Of a stretch of 64,000 nt of DNA, positions 1 through 8,945 are shown piece by piece. The stretch's first letter is position 1, and every line of letters begins with the position of its first letter. The stretch is taken from positions 3,100,001 to 3,164,000 of the forward strand of contig NZ_CP095072.1 of the NCBI RefSeq assembly GCF_022919115.1, read 5' to 3'. Source of the stretch: Gracilibacillus caseinilyticus (GTDB lineage Bacteria > Bacillota > Bacilli > Bacillales > Amphibacillaceae). A model generated the notes under the pieces. It ran no database searches and was not told the origin of the DNA. It was given only the letters and a program-made list of their open reading frames with translations. A program made the translations under genes and the position numbers.

Positions 1-801
1 GCTGGGGAAGTCAGTGGTAACTTAGACGAAATTTTGGACAACATGGCCAGTTACTATGAGAAGCAATATGCTCTAAGGCAAAAAATTAAAACAGCACTTG
101 CTTATCCTTTATTTGTCAGTATTTTTGCCGTCGTCATTACGTTATTTCTGTTAGTTTACATTGTGCCGATTTTCACCAATTTGTTTTCTTCCTTCGGTGA
201 AAGTTTGCCGATTTATACGGTGATCGTGCTGCGAATAAGTGAAGTCATTCAGCAAATCTGGTGGGCTTTGCTGCTTCTCGTTGTATTGATAATCGTACTG
301 TGGAAGATCATGATGCGGTCTGAATCTTTTACGTTTCGGATCGATGAAATCAAGCTGAGATTGCCTGTTATAGGAAGCTTTCTGCAAAAGTCCCAAATAA
401 CTCGTATGTCTCAAACATTAAGTACGTTATTAAATAGCTCGGTGCCTATTCTGCAATCTGTACAAATCACCGAAAAAATCGTTGACAACCGCTTGATTGC
501 ACAAGTACTTCATAACAGTCATCACGCTCTGGAAAGAGGGCAATCGATGGCATCCGCAATGCAAAGCCATACGGTAATACCGCCTATGGTGATACAAATG
601 ATAGCAGTGGGGGAACGAACAGGTTCCTTGGATAAAATGTTGTTCAAGATCGCTGATTTCTACGAGAAAGAATTAGATGATGCATCTGATAAGCTGAAAG
701 CACTAATTGAACCAATTCTTATAGTAATACTTGCTGTGATAGTTGGGGCGATCGTATTAGCTATCGTTATTCCAATGTTTTCAATTTTCGATGCAATTTA
801 A
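1..801 (+). CDS. pilC: Type II secretion/type IV pilus inner-membrane platform protein (PilC/GspF/ComGB family), 5'-truncated by window edge
   Basis: The reading frame is open from base 1, so only the C-terminal 266 residues are seen. The first visible residues, AGEVSGNLDEILDNMA, match the GE-SG-L signature that opens each GspF domain. Two hydrophobic segments follow near residues 40-60 and 80-100, and a second GERTGSLDKML signature at about residue 204 precedes a C-terminal membrane helix. That is the normal half-and-half layout of this family. In type IV pili the protein is the polytopic platform on which the PilB/PilT motors act. A pilin, a prepilin peptidase and PilM/N/O-like genes follow, so a pilus rather than a ComG-only role is inferred. 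The motor ATPases are presumably upstream of the window. Confidence 0.9.
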   Translation, partial: AGEVSGNLDEILDNMASYYEKQYALRQKIKTALAYPLFVSIFAVVITLFLLVYIVPIFTNLFSSFGESLPIYTVIVLRISEVIQQIWWALLLLVVLIIVLWKIMMRSESFTFRIDEIKLRLPVIGSFLQKSQITRMSQTLSTLLNSSVPILQSVQITEKIVDNRLIAQVLHNSHHALERGQSMASAMQSHTVIPPMVIQMIAVGERTGSLDKMLFKIADFYEKELDDASDKLKALIEPILIVILAVIVGAIVLAIVIPMFSIFDAI

Positions 802-822
802 ATGTCTAAAAGGCTATTATTT

Positions 823-852
823 TTACACTGGTGATTCTTTTTATAGTATAAT
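823..852 (+). promoter_or_regulatory. Possible promoter for the pilin gene
   Basis: TTACAC at 823-828 and a perfect TATAAT at 847-852 are separated by 18 bp, about 90 bp before the pilin start. The -35 box is weak. A separate pilin promoter would fit the need for pilin in excess over assembly proteins, but this is inference from position and -10 match only. Confidence 0.35.
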
Positions 853-885
853 AGTCATAAAAAAATGCGGGATAATTTACTGAAA

Positions 886-903
886 TTCCAAAACATTTTG
901 GAA
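886..903. promoter_or_regulatory. Perfect palindrome upstream of the pilin gene
   Basis: TTCCAAAA-CA-TTTTGGAA is an 8-bp perfect inverted repeat with a 2-bp centre. It lies downstream of the candidate -10 box and 37 bp before the pilin start codon. It has no following T-run, so it does not look like a terminator. It could be an operator or a small 5'-UTR hairpin. Confidence 0.45.
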
Positions 904-939
904 CAGTGAAACACACTTAAATAAAGGGAGAGATGTATC

Positions 940-1311
940 ATGAAAAAAATATGGAAGTTATGGAAGGAAGAAAAAGGTTTTACACTAGTAGAATTATTAG
1001 CTGTTATCGTTATTTTAGCCATTATTGTTGCGATCGCAGTACCGGCGGTTGGTGGTATTATTGATCGTGCGGAAGCTGGTGCAAATGAAGCAGAGGCGGA
1101 ATTGGTGGAAAAAGCTGCAGAGTTAGCATTATTAGAAGCTCAATCTGTTCAGGATGATGATACATCGTTCGATTGGGTATATAATGCTTCAGGTGGTGTA
1201 GATATTGAAGTATCAGAGTTAGTGAGCAACGGATATCTGGAAACTGATCATGCACCAAGTGGAGAATTAAATTATTCGGACAATTCTTTTACGTTTAGTA
1301 GATCGGAATAA
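940..1311 (+). CDS. Type IV pilin-like prepilin (class III signal, GFTLVELL)
   Basis: This 123-residue protein starts with a short basic leader (MKKIWKLWKEEK) followed by GFTLVELLAVIVILAIIVA, the classic prepilin cleavage and N-methylation motif with Glu at position +5 of the mature chain. The remainder is a small acidic domain, residues about 45-123, with no cysteine pair. It is probably the pilus subunit, processed by the prepilin peptidase encoded immediately downstream. The good Shine-Dalgarno GGGAGAG lies 7 bases before ATG. Only one pilin is seen here; minor pilins may lie upstream. It could alternatively be a ComGC-type competence pseudopilin, but the neighbouring PilM/N/O-like genes favour a true type IV pilus. 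Confidence 0.88.
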   Translation: MKKIWKLWKEEKGFTLVELLAVIVILAIIVAIAVPAVGGIIDRAEAGANEAEAELVEKAAELALLEAQSVQDDDTSFDWVYNASGGVDIEVSELVSNGYLETDHAPSGELNYSDNSFTFSRSE

Positions 1312-1371
1312 ATAATTGTTATGTGTTCGTTTAACAGATAAGTCATCATTCCATTATTAGGAGTTAACTAA

Positions 1372-2127
1372 ATGGACTTTATATACAGTGTTTTTTTTCT
1401 CATTCTTGGATTAATTTTAGGATCTTTTTATAACGTAGTTGGCCTGCGTGTCCCGAAAAAAACATTTTTTTCCACATCCAGGTCGATATGTCCAGCATGT
1501 AAATATACATTAAGGTGGTATGAATTGATCCCTGTTGTATCCTTCATCATCCAAAAGGGAAGGTGCCGGGGATGTAAACAACAGATTTCTGTTCTTTATC
1601 CTGTTGTCGAATCGCTAACAGGAATTGGCTTTCTACTGGCATATCTCTATTTCGATATTTCGATTTCATTATGTATAACGTTATGTTTAATCAGCTTATT
1701 CGCGATTATCATCGTGTCGGACCTTCGCTATATGATTATTCCCAATCGGATACTGCTAGCCTTCTTGCCGATCATGGTTGTCCTCCGAGTCCTATCCCCA
1801 TTAGATCCGTGGTGGTCCAGTCTGTTTGGAGCCGCCGCTGGATATGGCACGGTGGCACTGATTATTTTGATCAGCAGAGGAGGAATGGGCGGAGGCGATA
1901 TGAAACTGCTAGGATTATTAGGAATATTATTAGGATTTCCGTACATATTGCTGGCTTTCTTTCTTGCTAATGTCATTGGACTTGCGTTTAGCCTTGTCAT
2001 ATTAGCGAAGAACGGATGGAAAAGGAAGCAAGAAGTGCCATTTGGTCCTTCCATCATGCTTGGTGCAATCGTTACCTATTTATGGGGGGGAGAGATTGTA
2101 CTGGCTTATATGCAATTACTCTGGTAA
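1372..2127 (+). CDS. comC: Prepilin peptidase / N-methyltransferase (ComC/PilD family, A24)
   Basis: This is a 251-residue polytopic membrane aspartic protease. The N-terminal domain carries the paired zinc-type cysteines CPACKYTL and CRGC, near residues 40-70. The two catalytic aspartates sit in the expected motifs, VSDLRYMIIPN and GGGDMKLL. It would cleave prepilins after the glycine of their leader and methylate the new N-terminus at the cytoplasmic membrane face. In B. subtilis comC stands next to spoIIB; here the PilM/N/O genes lie between them. The start ATG follows TTAGGAGTT with correct spacing. Confidence 0.93.
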   Translation: MDFIYSVFFLILGLILGSFYNVVGLRVPKKTFFSTSRSICPACKYTLRWYELIPVVSFIIQKGRCRGCKQQISVLYPVVESLTGIGFLLAYLYFDISISLCITLCLISLFAIIIVSDLRYMIIPNRILLAFLPIMVVLRVLSPLDPWWSSLFGAAAGYGTVALIILISRGGMGGGDMKLLGLLGILLGFPYILLAFFLANVIGLAFSLVILAKNGWKRKQEVPFGPSIMLGAIVTYLWGGEIVLAYMQLLW

Positions 2128-2156
2128 TACTTGTTGGGAAGGGGGAGTACAGTACC

Positions 2157-3116
2157 ATGTTACAGAAAAAGCATGTGCATCTCGTATTTTACGATCATTA
2201 TTTTCGATATCTTGTATCGAAAAAAAATCGTCTTGATGACATTGTCGATTATGGAGAAATTTTAATAAAAGACGGATTAATAGAAGATGGAAAATTGGTA
2301 GATGAAAAAGGCTTCCAAAACTATTTTGAGAAAATTGTCAAACAAAAGAAATGGAAGCATGCCCATGTTTCATTATCGGTATCTGATTCATTTGTGTCGA
2401 TTCGAAGGCATCAAGTTCCGAATGGGTTAAAAAAAGAGGAAATGAGAGCTATCTTACACAGAGATGCCCAGGAAGGGCTCCGGTTACCTTTTCAGCAGCC
2501 AATCATTACCTTTGACATTATTCGTAACTACGAAACAACAGTGGAACTGCTTGTATTTGCTTATCCAAAAGATGTTTTGCAAGCATTTCTAAACGTTTTT
2601 ACTCTTGTTCATTTAAAACCAATCATTGCTGATATTTCTTCATTAGCATTGTGGCGAGTCTATCAGGAGGTTTTGACTGATACTAACTATGAACAAGATA
2701 CATTGTTGATGCAATGGACGAAAACAGGACTTGTACTGGCAGCATTTGAAAATGGCTTACTCGTTTTTTCCAGACATGTTCAATTGCCGGCGGAGAATCG
2801 TTTGTGGTCTTGGAGTTTTGAATTAGAACAGTTAAAGTGGACAGGTGATGAAGAGGAGTTACAGGCGCTTATTGATACACATCTTGTCACGATGGAACGA
2901 TTTAATGATTTCTATCGTTATTCTGTTCAGAATGGAAATAAAGGGATTGAAAAAATAGTGCTAGCAGGAGATTTTCCTTATATGGAACAGGCACAATCTG
3001 CTTTAACATCTCATTCATCATTGCCGGTTGACTCATTGCAGGATTACTTACCAGGTAGCATCCCGAGAGGATCAAGTGATTTAGCGGGATTGGTGATTAG
3101 AGGGAATTCCAAGTGA
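2157..3116 (+). CDS. pilM: PilM-like pilus assembly protein (actin-like ATPase fold, diverged)
   Basis: The chosen ATG gives 319 residues and follows a strong GGAAGGGGGA ribosome site; upstream in-frame codons overlap the preceding gene. The protein is soluble, lacks a signal peptide, and has the size of PilM. It precedes two single-pass proteins with PilN and PilO character. In the canonical system PilM is a cytoplasmic actin-like protein that binds the N-terminus of PilN and links the motor to the membrane alignment complex. The sequence is quite diverged and I assign it largely by position and architecture. Its stop is 12 bp before the next start, consistent with one operon. Confidence 0.7.
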   Translation: MLQKKHVHLVFYDHYFRYLVSKKNRLDDIVDYGEILIKDGLIEDGKLVDEKGFQNYFEKIVKQKKWKHAHVSLSVSDSFVSIRRHQVPNGLKKEEMRAILHRDAQEGLRLPFQQPIITFDIIRNYETTVELLVFAYPKDVLQAFLNVFTLVHLKPIIADISSLALWRVYQEVLTDTNYEQDTLLMQWTKTGLVLAAFENGLLVFSRHVQLPAENRLWSWSFELEQLKWTGDEEELQALIDTHLVTMERFNDFYRYSVQNGNKGIEKIVLAGDFPYMEQAQSALTSHSSLPVDSLQDYLPGSIPRGSSDLAGLVIRGNSK

Positions 3117-3128
3117 TAGGGTGATAGT

Positions 3129-3665
3129 ATGCAAATAAATTTTATCGAACATAAGGCTGTCAATCTTGTGCCATACCTCATAATAGCTATCGCAGTCATC
3201 GGTATAAGCATTTCTTCGTGGCTTATATTGCAACCGTATATGTCACTAAAAGAAGAAATCTCTGTGATGGAAGCTGACATTCAGTCCAATCAGCAGGCGG
3301 AGGCCGATGCAATCAAACTAGAAAAAAGGGTAACACAGCAGCAACAATTAACAAATAGAATTGATGGGATCGAAGGTAATTTGATGGGAAATGTTGAATT
3401 AATGGATACCCTTCACCAGCTAATGCCGACCAATAGTGTGTTAAGCCATTTTTATTACACACAAGGTGATGTACTGAAAATTTCAATATCTGCTTCTCAA
3501 TATGCCGATTATGCTGCTTATAATCAATCCTTATTAGCTCAGCCATTTATTTCTGATGTCAGGTTTAATTATTTAGAGGAAGCGGATGGTGGAGATAGCA
3601 GTGCTGCTTTTCAAGTAGAACTTGATAATCAAGGATGGCTGGAGGTGATAGAGAATGACCGTTAA
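3129..3665 (+). CDS. pilN: PilN-like pilus assembly protein
   Basis: The 178-residue protein has a short cytoplasmic N-terminus, MQINFIEHKAVN, where PilN proteins carry the motif that docks in PilM. A transmembrane helix (residues about 14-36) follows, then a coiled-coil-like Gln/Glu-rich stretch (about 45-75) and a small ferredoxin-like C-terminal domain. This is the normal PilN order. It overlaps the following PilO-like gene by 11 bp, indicating translational coupling. Function is inferred from architecture and position between PilM-like and PilO-like genes. Confidence 0.72.
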   Translation: MQINFIEHKAVNLVPYLIIAIAVIGISISSWLILQPYMSLKEEISVMEADIQSNQQAEADAIKLEKRVTQQQQLTNRIDGIEGNLMGNVELMDTLHQLMPTNSVLSHFYYTQGDVLKISISASQYADYAAYNQSLLAQPFISDVRFNYLEEADGGDSSAAFQVELDNQGWLEVIENDR

Positions 3666-4197
3666 ATGGACGAGAGCCAGCTTTTTTTGGCTAATCATCG
3701 TACTGTTATTGATCGCAGGCACCTATTTGTTGGGGAGAATCTACTTACTTGATCCAGTAAAAGCAGATTATCAAAATGTTTCCACAGATCTGCAAACACA
3801 GCAACTATATTTATCCAATGCGGATACATGGGAAGAAATAGTCGATACTATGTCCCCGGAACTGCTCGAGAAGCTACCGATTAAAAAACAGAACGATGCT
3901 ATCATTAACTTGTTAGATCAAACAAAAAAAGCCAGCAAGACTTCGATACGTACCGTTCAAGTGGAAGAAAATACTTCAGAAACGGAAGGTGTGGGGGAAC
4001 TTATCTATCTGATAGAAGGTCAGGCAGCAACATATGATAGCTTTCACCAATTTCTAACAAAATTAAATAAAGATAGCAGGTTAATAGATATTCGTGAAAT
4101 TAACGTGGACCGATCGGGTGAGGACCAAGTGATCGACTATGCGATACAATTTCATACCTTTTTTGCCCCTGATTTACAAGGGTTAGAAGCAAATTGA
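3655..4197 (+). CDS. pilO: PilO-like pilus assembly protein
   Basis: The 180-residue protein has an N-terminal membrane helix (residues about 8-30), a helical linker and an extracytoplasmic alpha/beta domain containing the stretch YDSFHQFLTKLNKDSRLIDI. That stretch is typical of the PilO fold, where the protein pairs with PilN outside the membrane. No PilP or secretin gene follows, as expected for a cell without an outer membrane. A rho-independent terminator begins four bases after the stop, so this is the last gene of the pilus operon. Confidence 0.72.
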   Translation: MTVKWTRASFFWLIIVLLLIAGTYLLGRIYLLDPVKADYQNVSTDLQTQQLYLSNADTWEEIVDTMSPELLEKLPIKKQNDAIINLLDQTKKASKTSIRTVQVEENTSETEGVGELIYLIEGQAATYDSFHQFLTKLNKDSRLIDIREINVDRSGEDQVIDYAIQFHTFFAPDLQGLEAN

Positions 4198-4200
4198 TTA

Positions 4201-4236
4201 AAGAGTACATCGATTATAATTGGTGTGCTCTTTTTT
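4201..4236 (+). terminator. Rho-independent terminator of the pilus operon
   Basis: AAGAGTACA (4201-4209) pairs with TGTGCTCTT (4224-4232), with one T-G pair, across a 14-base loop, followed by a run of six T. It starts just after the PilO stop codon. Confidence 0.8.
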
Positions 4237-4401
4237 AATTATTGCAAAATACACGAAAAATTCTCCAACGAGCTTTGCTGCAATTGCTGATTTACTGTCA
4301 GTATTTGATGAAGACTTTTCTGATAGAGATGACAAAAGTCGTCTTACATCTCGTAATAGATATGATAGGGTGATAGAAAAGGATTCGAAACGAGGGATTT
4401 C

Positions 4402-5316
4402 ATGGATAACAAAAAAGCCATTACCATTCAAATTAATCGAAACCAGCATGACGCTCCCACACATGGAGAGGCTCAGCCCCATAACGCAAGTAATCAGGCT
4501 TCTTTGGAAGATTATATAAGAGAAAATCATCATCCGATTGATGATGATCATGTATTTCAACGCCAATATACGCCTGATCCCGGTTCATTTAAGAAAAAGC
4601 CATCACAATCCTTCTGGAAAAAATACAAATCACTCTGGTTATCAGCATTGACAGCTATCATTATTGGCTCGTTTCTAGGGTTTATTATGCTAAAAATGTT
4701 TGTTGATCTGGATCCGGAGGAAATGGCGGCTAATCAGAATAGTACGAATGGGGCCGTGCAGACTACCGGCAGTGCCAGTGAGGAGAATAGTGGAGGGACA
4801 AATGGTGGAGCCTCCTTTGAACTGAAATCTTTTCAGTTATTTGTCATTCAGGCTGGTGTCTATTCCAATCAGGCAGCTGCGGAAGAATTGATCACAGGAT
4901 TAGAGCAAGAAAATGTCGCGGGGATGATCTGGCAACGTGATGGTCAGTATCATGTCTTTATTGGCGCAGAGACGTCACATGATGCATCTAAACAATTTGC
5001 TTCTAGCTCGCTTAATACTACTTATGAAATATATGCCGGCAAAGAATGGACAACGACTGCGCAAACGGCTGATGTATCGGCGGAAGAAAAAGGTTGGTTA
5101 ACGGACTTAGGAAATATCATCGATCAACAGCTTGCTGAAGGACAGGATCAAGCGAGCGTTACAGAATGGTTACAGGCAAAACCAGAAAATCTATCGGAAA
5201 AGGTACAAGCAGTTGCTACAACTGCAGAAGGATTCACAAATGCGTCAGACGGACAGGCCAAACAAGTAGCTTTACTTTCGATAATAGCGGCATATGAAAA
5301 TGTCGCAATTAATTAA
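4402..5316 (+). CDS. spoIIB: SPOR-domain membrane protein, stage II sporulation protein B-like
   Basis: The 304-residue protein has a charged cytoplasmic N-terminal region (residues 1-75), one membrane helix (about 78-100), a Gly/Ser/Asn-rich linker and a SPOR-type peptidoglycan-binding domain beginning FQLFVIQAGVYSNQAAAEEL (about 145-215). This is the architecture of SpoIIB, which localises to the sporulation septum and helps septal peptidoglycan thinning and engulfment. Position between the prepilin peptidase locus and radC matches spoIIB in B. subtilis. The N-terminal half is poorly conserved in this family, so assignment relies on domain order and synteny. AGGG six bases upstream supports the ATG. 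Confidence 0.82.
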   Translation: MDNKKAITIQINRNQHDAPTHGEAQPHNASNQASLEDYIRENHHPIDDDHVFQRQYTPDPGSFKKKPSQSFWKKYKSLWLSALTAIIIGSFLGFIMLKMFVDLDPEEMAANQNSTNGAVQTTGSASEENSGGTNGGASFELKSFQLFVIQAGVYSNQAAAEELITGLEQENVAGMIWQRDGQYHVFIGAETSHDASKQFASSSLNTTYEIYAGKEWTTTAQTADVSAEEKGWLTDLGNIIDQQLAEGQDQASVTEWLQAKPENLSEKVQAVATTAEGFTNASDGQAKQVALLSIIAAYENVAIN

Positions 5317-5478
5317 TTCATTTTTTTACCCAATTAAGACAATGGTTTTTCATATTTTCCTATAAGAAAATCAAGCAAATGATAGGAGATAGATCAGTGA
5401 AAACATGAAAAGCACCATTTGCCGTCACGTATCCTTCTCGGTAAGCTAGGAGATATTGGAAAGAAGGAGGATGCAAAT

Positions 5479-6168
5479 GTGGAAATAACAACGATTACGA
5501 TGAAAGAAGTACCGAAAGAAGATCGTCCAAGAGAGCGGTTACTCACATTTGGACCAAGCCATTTGTCCAATCAAGAGTTATTGGCAATTCTGCTTGGGTC
5601 GGGCACACGAAGTGAAAATGTACATCAGCTGGCAGAAACCGTACTTTGTCATTTCGAGGGTCTGAAAATGCTGAAAGATGTCACTATTGAAGAATTGATA
5701 CAAATCAAAGGAATTGGCCAGGCGAAAGGGGTACAAATATTAGCAGCAGTTGAATTTGGCAAGCGAATTCAACAATTTAAGGAGAAAGAAAAATATACGA
5801 TCCGAAGTCCCGAAGATGGCGCTAATTACTTAATGGAAGAAATGAGTGGCTTAAAACAGGAACACTTTGTATCCATGTTTCTTGATACAAAAAATCAGAT
5901 AATCCATCGGCAAACTATCTTTATTGGCAGTTTGAATGCTTCCATTGTTCATCCTCGAGAAGTGTATCGGGAGGCGGTTAAACGATCAGCTGCTTCCATT
6001 ATCTGTGCCCATAATCACCCTTCCGGAGACCCTTCGCCATCTCAAGAAGATATACATGTGACAAAACGCTTGTCCGAGAGTGGTAAAATGATTGGCATCG
6101 AACTTTTGGACCATCTTATTATTGGTGATCATAAATTTATCTCTTTAAAAGAAAAAGGGTACTTATAA
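5479..6168 (+). CDS. radC: DNA repair protein RadC homologue (JAMM/MPN domain)
   Basis: A GTG start at 5479, eight bases after AAGGAGG, gives 229 residues, the usual RadC length; the frame is open further upstream but without a better ribosome site. The N-terminal half has a helix-hairpin-helix-like segment (IKGIGQAKGVQILAAVEFGK). The C-terminal half carries the complete metalloprotease-like motif, with AHNHPSGDPSPSQED around residues 175-190. Biochemical function in Bacillaceae is not settled. In B. subtilis maf lies between spoIIB and radC; it is absent here. Confidence 0.92.
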   Translation: MEITTITMKEVPKEDRPRERLLTFGPSHLSNQELLAILLGSGTRSENVHQLAETVLCHFEGLKMLKDVTIEELIQIKGIGQAKGVQILAAVEFGKRIQQFKEKEKYTIRSPEDGANYLMEEMSGLKQEHFVSMFLDTKNQIIHRQTIFIGSLNASIVHPREVYREAVKRSAASIICAHNHPSGDPSPSQEDIHVTKRLSESGKMIGIELLDHLIIGDHKFISLKEKGYL

Positions 6169-6220
6169 CACTATCTATTTTCCGAAAAGTTCAGTATAAT
6201 AGAATATAGACAAGCTTTTT

Positions 6221-6260
6221 AGCGCCTTATACAAGCGTAGTTGTATAATGGCGCTTATTC
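6221..6260 (+). terminator. Terminator downstream of radC
   Basis: AGCGCCTTATACAA (6221-6234) pairs with TTGTATAATGGCGCT (6241-6255) with one bulged T across the loop GCGTAG. The T-rich tail is imperfect (TATTCTTAT). It separates radC from the mre-min cluster. Confidence 0.65.
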
Positions 6261-6440
6261 TTATGGTTTCTCTATCCACATACATAAACAGTGCCGCAAC
6301 AAAATGGAAAAGTAGAAGGAAAAGTTGTTTAAAGAAAAGATTGTCGAATATCAGAATACAAATTCTTGATAGAAATGGAATAAAAGCATAAAATATTGAA
6401 GTAAATGTTTGTATTATTATGTCTGAGAGGAAGAAAAAGA

Positions 6441-7481
6441 GTGGGATTATTTAGTTTTTCACAAGATCTAGGGATCGATTTAGGTACAGCAAATACGCTG
6501 GTTTTTGTTAAAAGTAAGGGGATTGTTGTGCGTGAACCATCTGTAGTGGCGATAAATAAAACAACTGGTGATATAGAAGCGGTCGGTGGCGATGCTAGAA
6601 ATATGATAGGACGTACGCCAGGTAACATTTCGGTTATCCGGCCAATGAAAGATGGGGTTATTGCAGATTATGATACAACAGCATCGATGATGAAATACTA
6701 TATAAAATTAGCACAAAAAAACCGTTCCAGTTTTGCCAAAAAGCCGAATGTCATGGTCTGCGTGCCTTCAGGCATTACGATGGTCGAAGAACGAGCGGTT
6801 ATTGATGCGACAAAACATGCAGGTGCAAAGGATGCCTTCCCTATTGCAGAGCCTTTTGCTGCGGCCATTGGTGCAGGTTTGCCTGTTTGGGAACCTACTG
6901 GAAGTATGATTGTCGATATTGGGGGCGGTACGACAGAAGTAGCTGTGATTTCCCTTGGTGGTATTGTAACGAGCCAATCGATTCGTACAGCTGGTGATGA
7001 TATGGATGATGCTATTATTCAGTATGTGAAACGTACGTATAATTTAATGATCGGGGAACGTTCGGCAGAATCGATCAAAGTCGATATCGGTTCTGCGAAA
7101 ACAAGTGATGACAATGCACAAATGGATATCCGTGGTCGGGATTTATTAACTGGCTTACCTAAAACCATCAGTATCTCAGCTTCTGAAATTACCACGGCAT
7201 TACAAGATACTGTGGATGCCATTGTGGATGCAGTAAAGAGTACCTTAGAAAATACACCACCAGAACTTGCAGCTGATATTATGGATAGAGGGATTGTCTT
7301 ATCTGGTGGCGGTGCGCTGTTAAAAGATTTAGACGAAGTCATTAGTGACGAAACGAAAATGCCTGTCTTTGTTGCCGAAGAACCACTAGACAGTGTAGCT
7401 ATTGGTACAGGTAAATCATTAGAGTATATTGAACATTTTAAATCACATCCGAATGTAGGGGTGCAGCGCTTATCAGATTAA
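6441..7481 (+). CDS. mreB: Rod shape-determining protein MreB
   Basis: The GTG start at 6441 gives [20 protein letters not shown], the normal MreB N-terminus (346 residues); an earlier in-frame ATG would add 12 unusual residues. Actin-fold nucleotide-binding motifs are intact: [11 protein letters not shown] (phosphate 1), [12 protein letters not shown] (phosphate 2) and VLSGGGALL (adenosine). The short N-terminal hydrophobic segment is the membrane-binding end. MreB filaments under the cytoplasmic membrane orient the elongation synthases through MreC, MreD and RodA. The gene leads an mreBCD-minCD cluster in the same order as B. subtilis. Confidence 0.97.
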   Translation: MGLFSFSQDLGIDLGTANTLVFVKSKGIVVREPSVVAINKTTGDIEAVGGDARNMIGRTPGNISVIRPMKDGVIADYDTTASMMKYYIKLAQKNRSSFAKKPNVMVCVPSGITMVEERAVIDATKHAGAKDAFPIAEPFAAAIGAGLPVWEPTGSMIVDIGGGTTEVAVISLGGIVTSQSIRTAGDDMDDAIIQYVKRTYNLMIGERSAESIKVDIGSAKTSDDNAQMDIRGRDLLTGLPKTISISASEITTALQDTVDAIVDAVKSTLENTPPELAADIMDRGIVLSGGGALLKDLDEVISDETKMPVFVAEEPLDSVAIGTGKSLEYIEHFKSHPNVGVQRLSD

Positions 7482-7493
7482 GAAGGTGTTATA

Positions 7494-8372
7494 ATGTTTT
7501 ATAAAAAAAGGCGACTGTTTATTTTTATGATCTCATTAATTATTATTGTCGGCTTAATTGGATTTTCGTTACGAGATCGAGCTAATTTAACGATGATCGA
7601 AGATTTTGTCCATGATACAACAGGATGGGCATCAGGTGTAATAAATAAGCCGATTACGTTTGTGACAGGAGTTGCAAACAACATAAAAGAAATCCGTAAT
7701 GTGTACGTAGAGAACCAACAGCTGAAATCAAGTCTTGACGAGTTGAGACAACTTGAATACGAAAATCAAGAATTAAACAAAGAAATTACCGAGCTGAGAG
7801 AAGTATTAAACAAGACTGATTCCGATTTTTTGGATAGCTTTCAATCGATCCAAGCATCCATTGTAGCGAGAAGTAAAGATCAATGGTTTAAGCAAGTTAC
7901 GATAAATAAGGGGACACAAGACGGCGTAGCGCCTAATATGGCTGTAATTACAGGGAAAGGGATGATTGGAAAGGTACAATCCAGCTCTCCTTTTACCTCT
8001 ACTGTGCTGTTATTAAATGGTTTTGACAGATCGAATCGTATCTCTGTTAACGTTTATCAGGAAGAGTCCGAAACAGATATGTCAGGATTTATCGTTGGTT
8101 ATGATGATGAATCAGAATTATTAATGATGGAATTGAACGAAAACTATCAAGACTTGAAAGAAGGTCAATATGTTTTCTCTTCTGGCTTGGGAGGCGTTTT
8201 TCCTAGAGGGCTGGAGATTGGTGAAATAGTTGAGATTCGAGCAGATCGCTATGAACTTACAAGTGTAGCGTATGTGAAACCTTCAGCAGACTTAGAACAA
8301 CTAAATCATGTTATTGTTATAGATCGTTCCATGACAACTACAGATGAGCAAGCGGAGGAGGAAGATTCATGA
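7494..8372 (+). CDS. mreC: Rod shape-determining protein MreC
   Basis: The 292-residue protein has an N-terminal membrane anchor (residues about 8-26), a coiled coil (about 65-105, rich in Leu/Glu/Asn repeats such as LRQLEYENQELNKEI) and two extracytoplasmic beta domains (about 110-275). This is the standard MreC layout; the coiled coil dimerises the protein and the beta domains contact class B PBPs. A polar acidic tail ends the protein. It starts 12 bp after mreB and overlaps mreD by 4 bp (ATGA), so translation is coupled. Confidence 0.95.
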   Translation: MFYKKRRLFIFMISLIIIVGLIGFSLRDRANLTMIEDFVHDTTGWASGVINKPITFVTGVANNIKEIRNVYVENQQLKSSLDELRQLEYENQELNKEITELREVLNKTDSDFLDSFQSIQASIVARSKDQWFKQVTINKGTQDGVAPNMAVITGKGMIGKVQSSSPFTSTVLLLNGFDRSNRISVNVYQEESETDMSGFIVGYDDESELLMMELNENYQDLKEGQYVFSSGLGGVFPRGLEIGEIVEIRADRYELTSVAYVKPSADLEQLNHVIVIDRSMTTTDEQAEEEDS

Positions 8373-8911
8373 AACGAATGATTCCTTACCTGATTGCTCT
8401 GATCTGTTTTGTGCTCGTCATATTAGAAGGGATCGTCTCTCTAACCAATCTTCCTTTTGTAAAGGAAGATTGGTTAGTAGTTTCACATTTTCTGTTTGTT
8501 TTTTTAATATTTGTAACGATGTTTTTCGAGAAAGAACATACATTTTATGCTATTGCGTTAGCGATTGTATTTAGTTTTATCATTGATATTATCTATACAG
8601 ATGTGATTGGCGTATATGTATTCGCGTATACTGTTATACTTTATGGCGTAAGAATACTGATGAAAATGCTGCAGTCTAATATTATTATTGCGTTACTTAT
8701 GACGGTTATTGCTGTATCTGCTACAGACATTTTAATATTTTTCCTATATAATATAATTCAAGTACATGATCTAAGCTGGCACGAATATTGGCGTTATCGA
8801 CTCATGCCAACAATTTTATGGAATGTTATTACAGGAGCTGTCATGTATGCATTGTTGGCAAAACGATTAACTGTATGGTCCGTCATGAAGTTTGAAAGAT
8901 CGGATCGATAG
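8369..8911 (+). CDS. mreD: Rod shape-determining protein MreD
   Basis: A 180-residue integral membrane protein with five or six hydrophobic helices throughout, of normal MreD length. It belongs with MreB and MreC in the elongasome. The start ATG overlaps the mreC stop. Sequence conservation in this family is low, so the call rests on hydropathy plus fixed position after mreC. Confidence 0.92.
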   Translation: MKRMIPYLIALICFVLVILEGIVSLTNLPFVKEDWLVVSHFLFVFLIFVTMFFEKEHTFYAIALAIVFSFIIDIIYTDVIGVYVFAYTVILYGVRILMKMLQSNIIIALLMTVIAVSATDILIFFLYNIIQVHDLSWHEYWRYRLMPTILWNVITGAVMYALLAKRLTVWSVMKFERSDR

Positions 8912-8945
8912 CTGATATCGCTTGTTTTTAAGGGGTTGAATAGGG

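Noticed and set aside
4198..4566. Overlapping frames on both strands between the pilus operon and spoIIB (also 4220-4519).
   Set aside because: Both overlap the spoIIB start, lack family features, and one runs through the terminator hairpin at 4201-4236.
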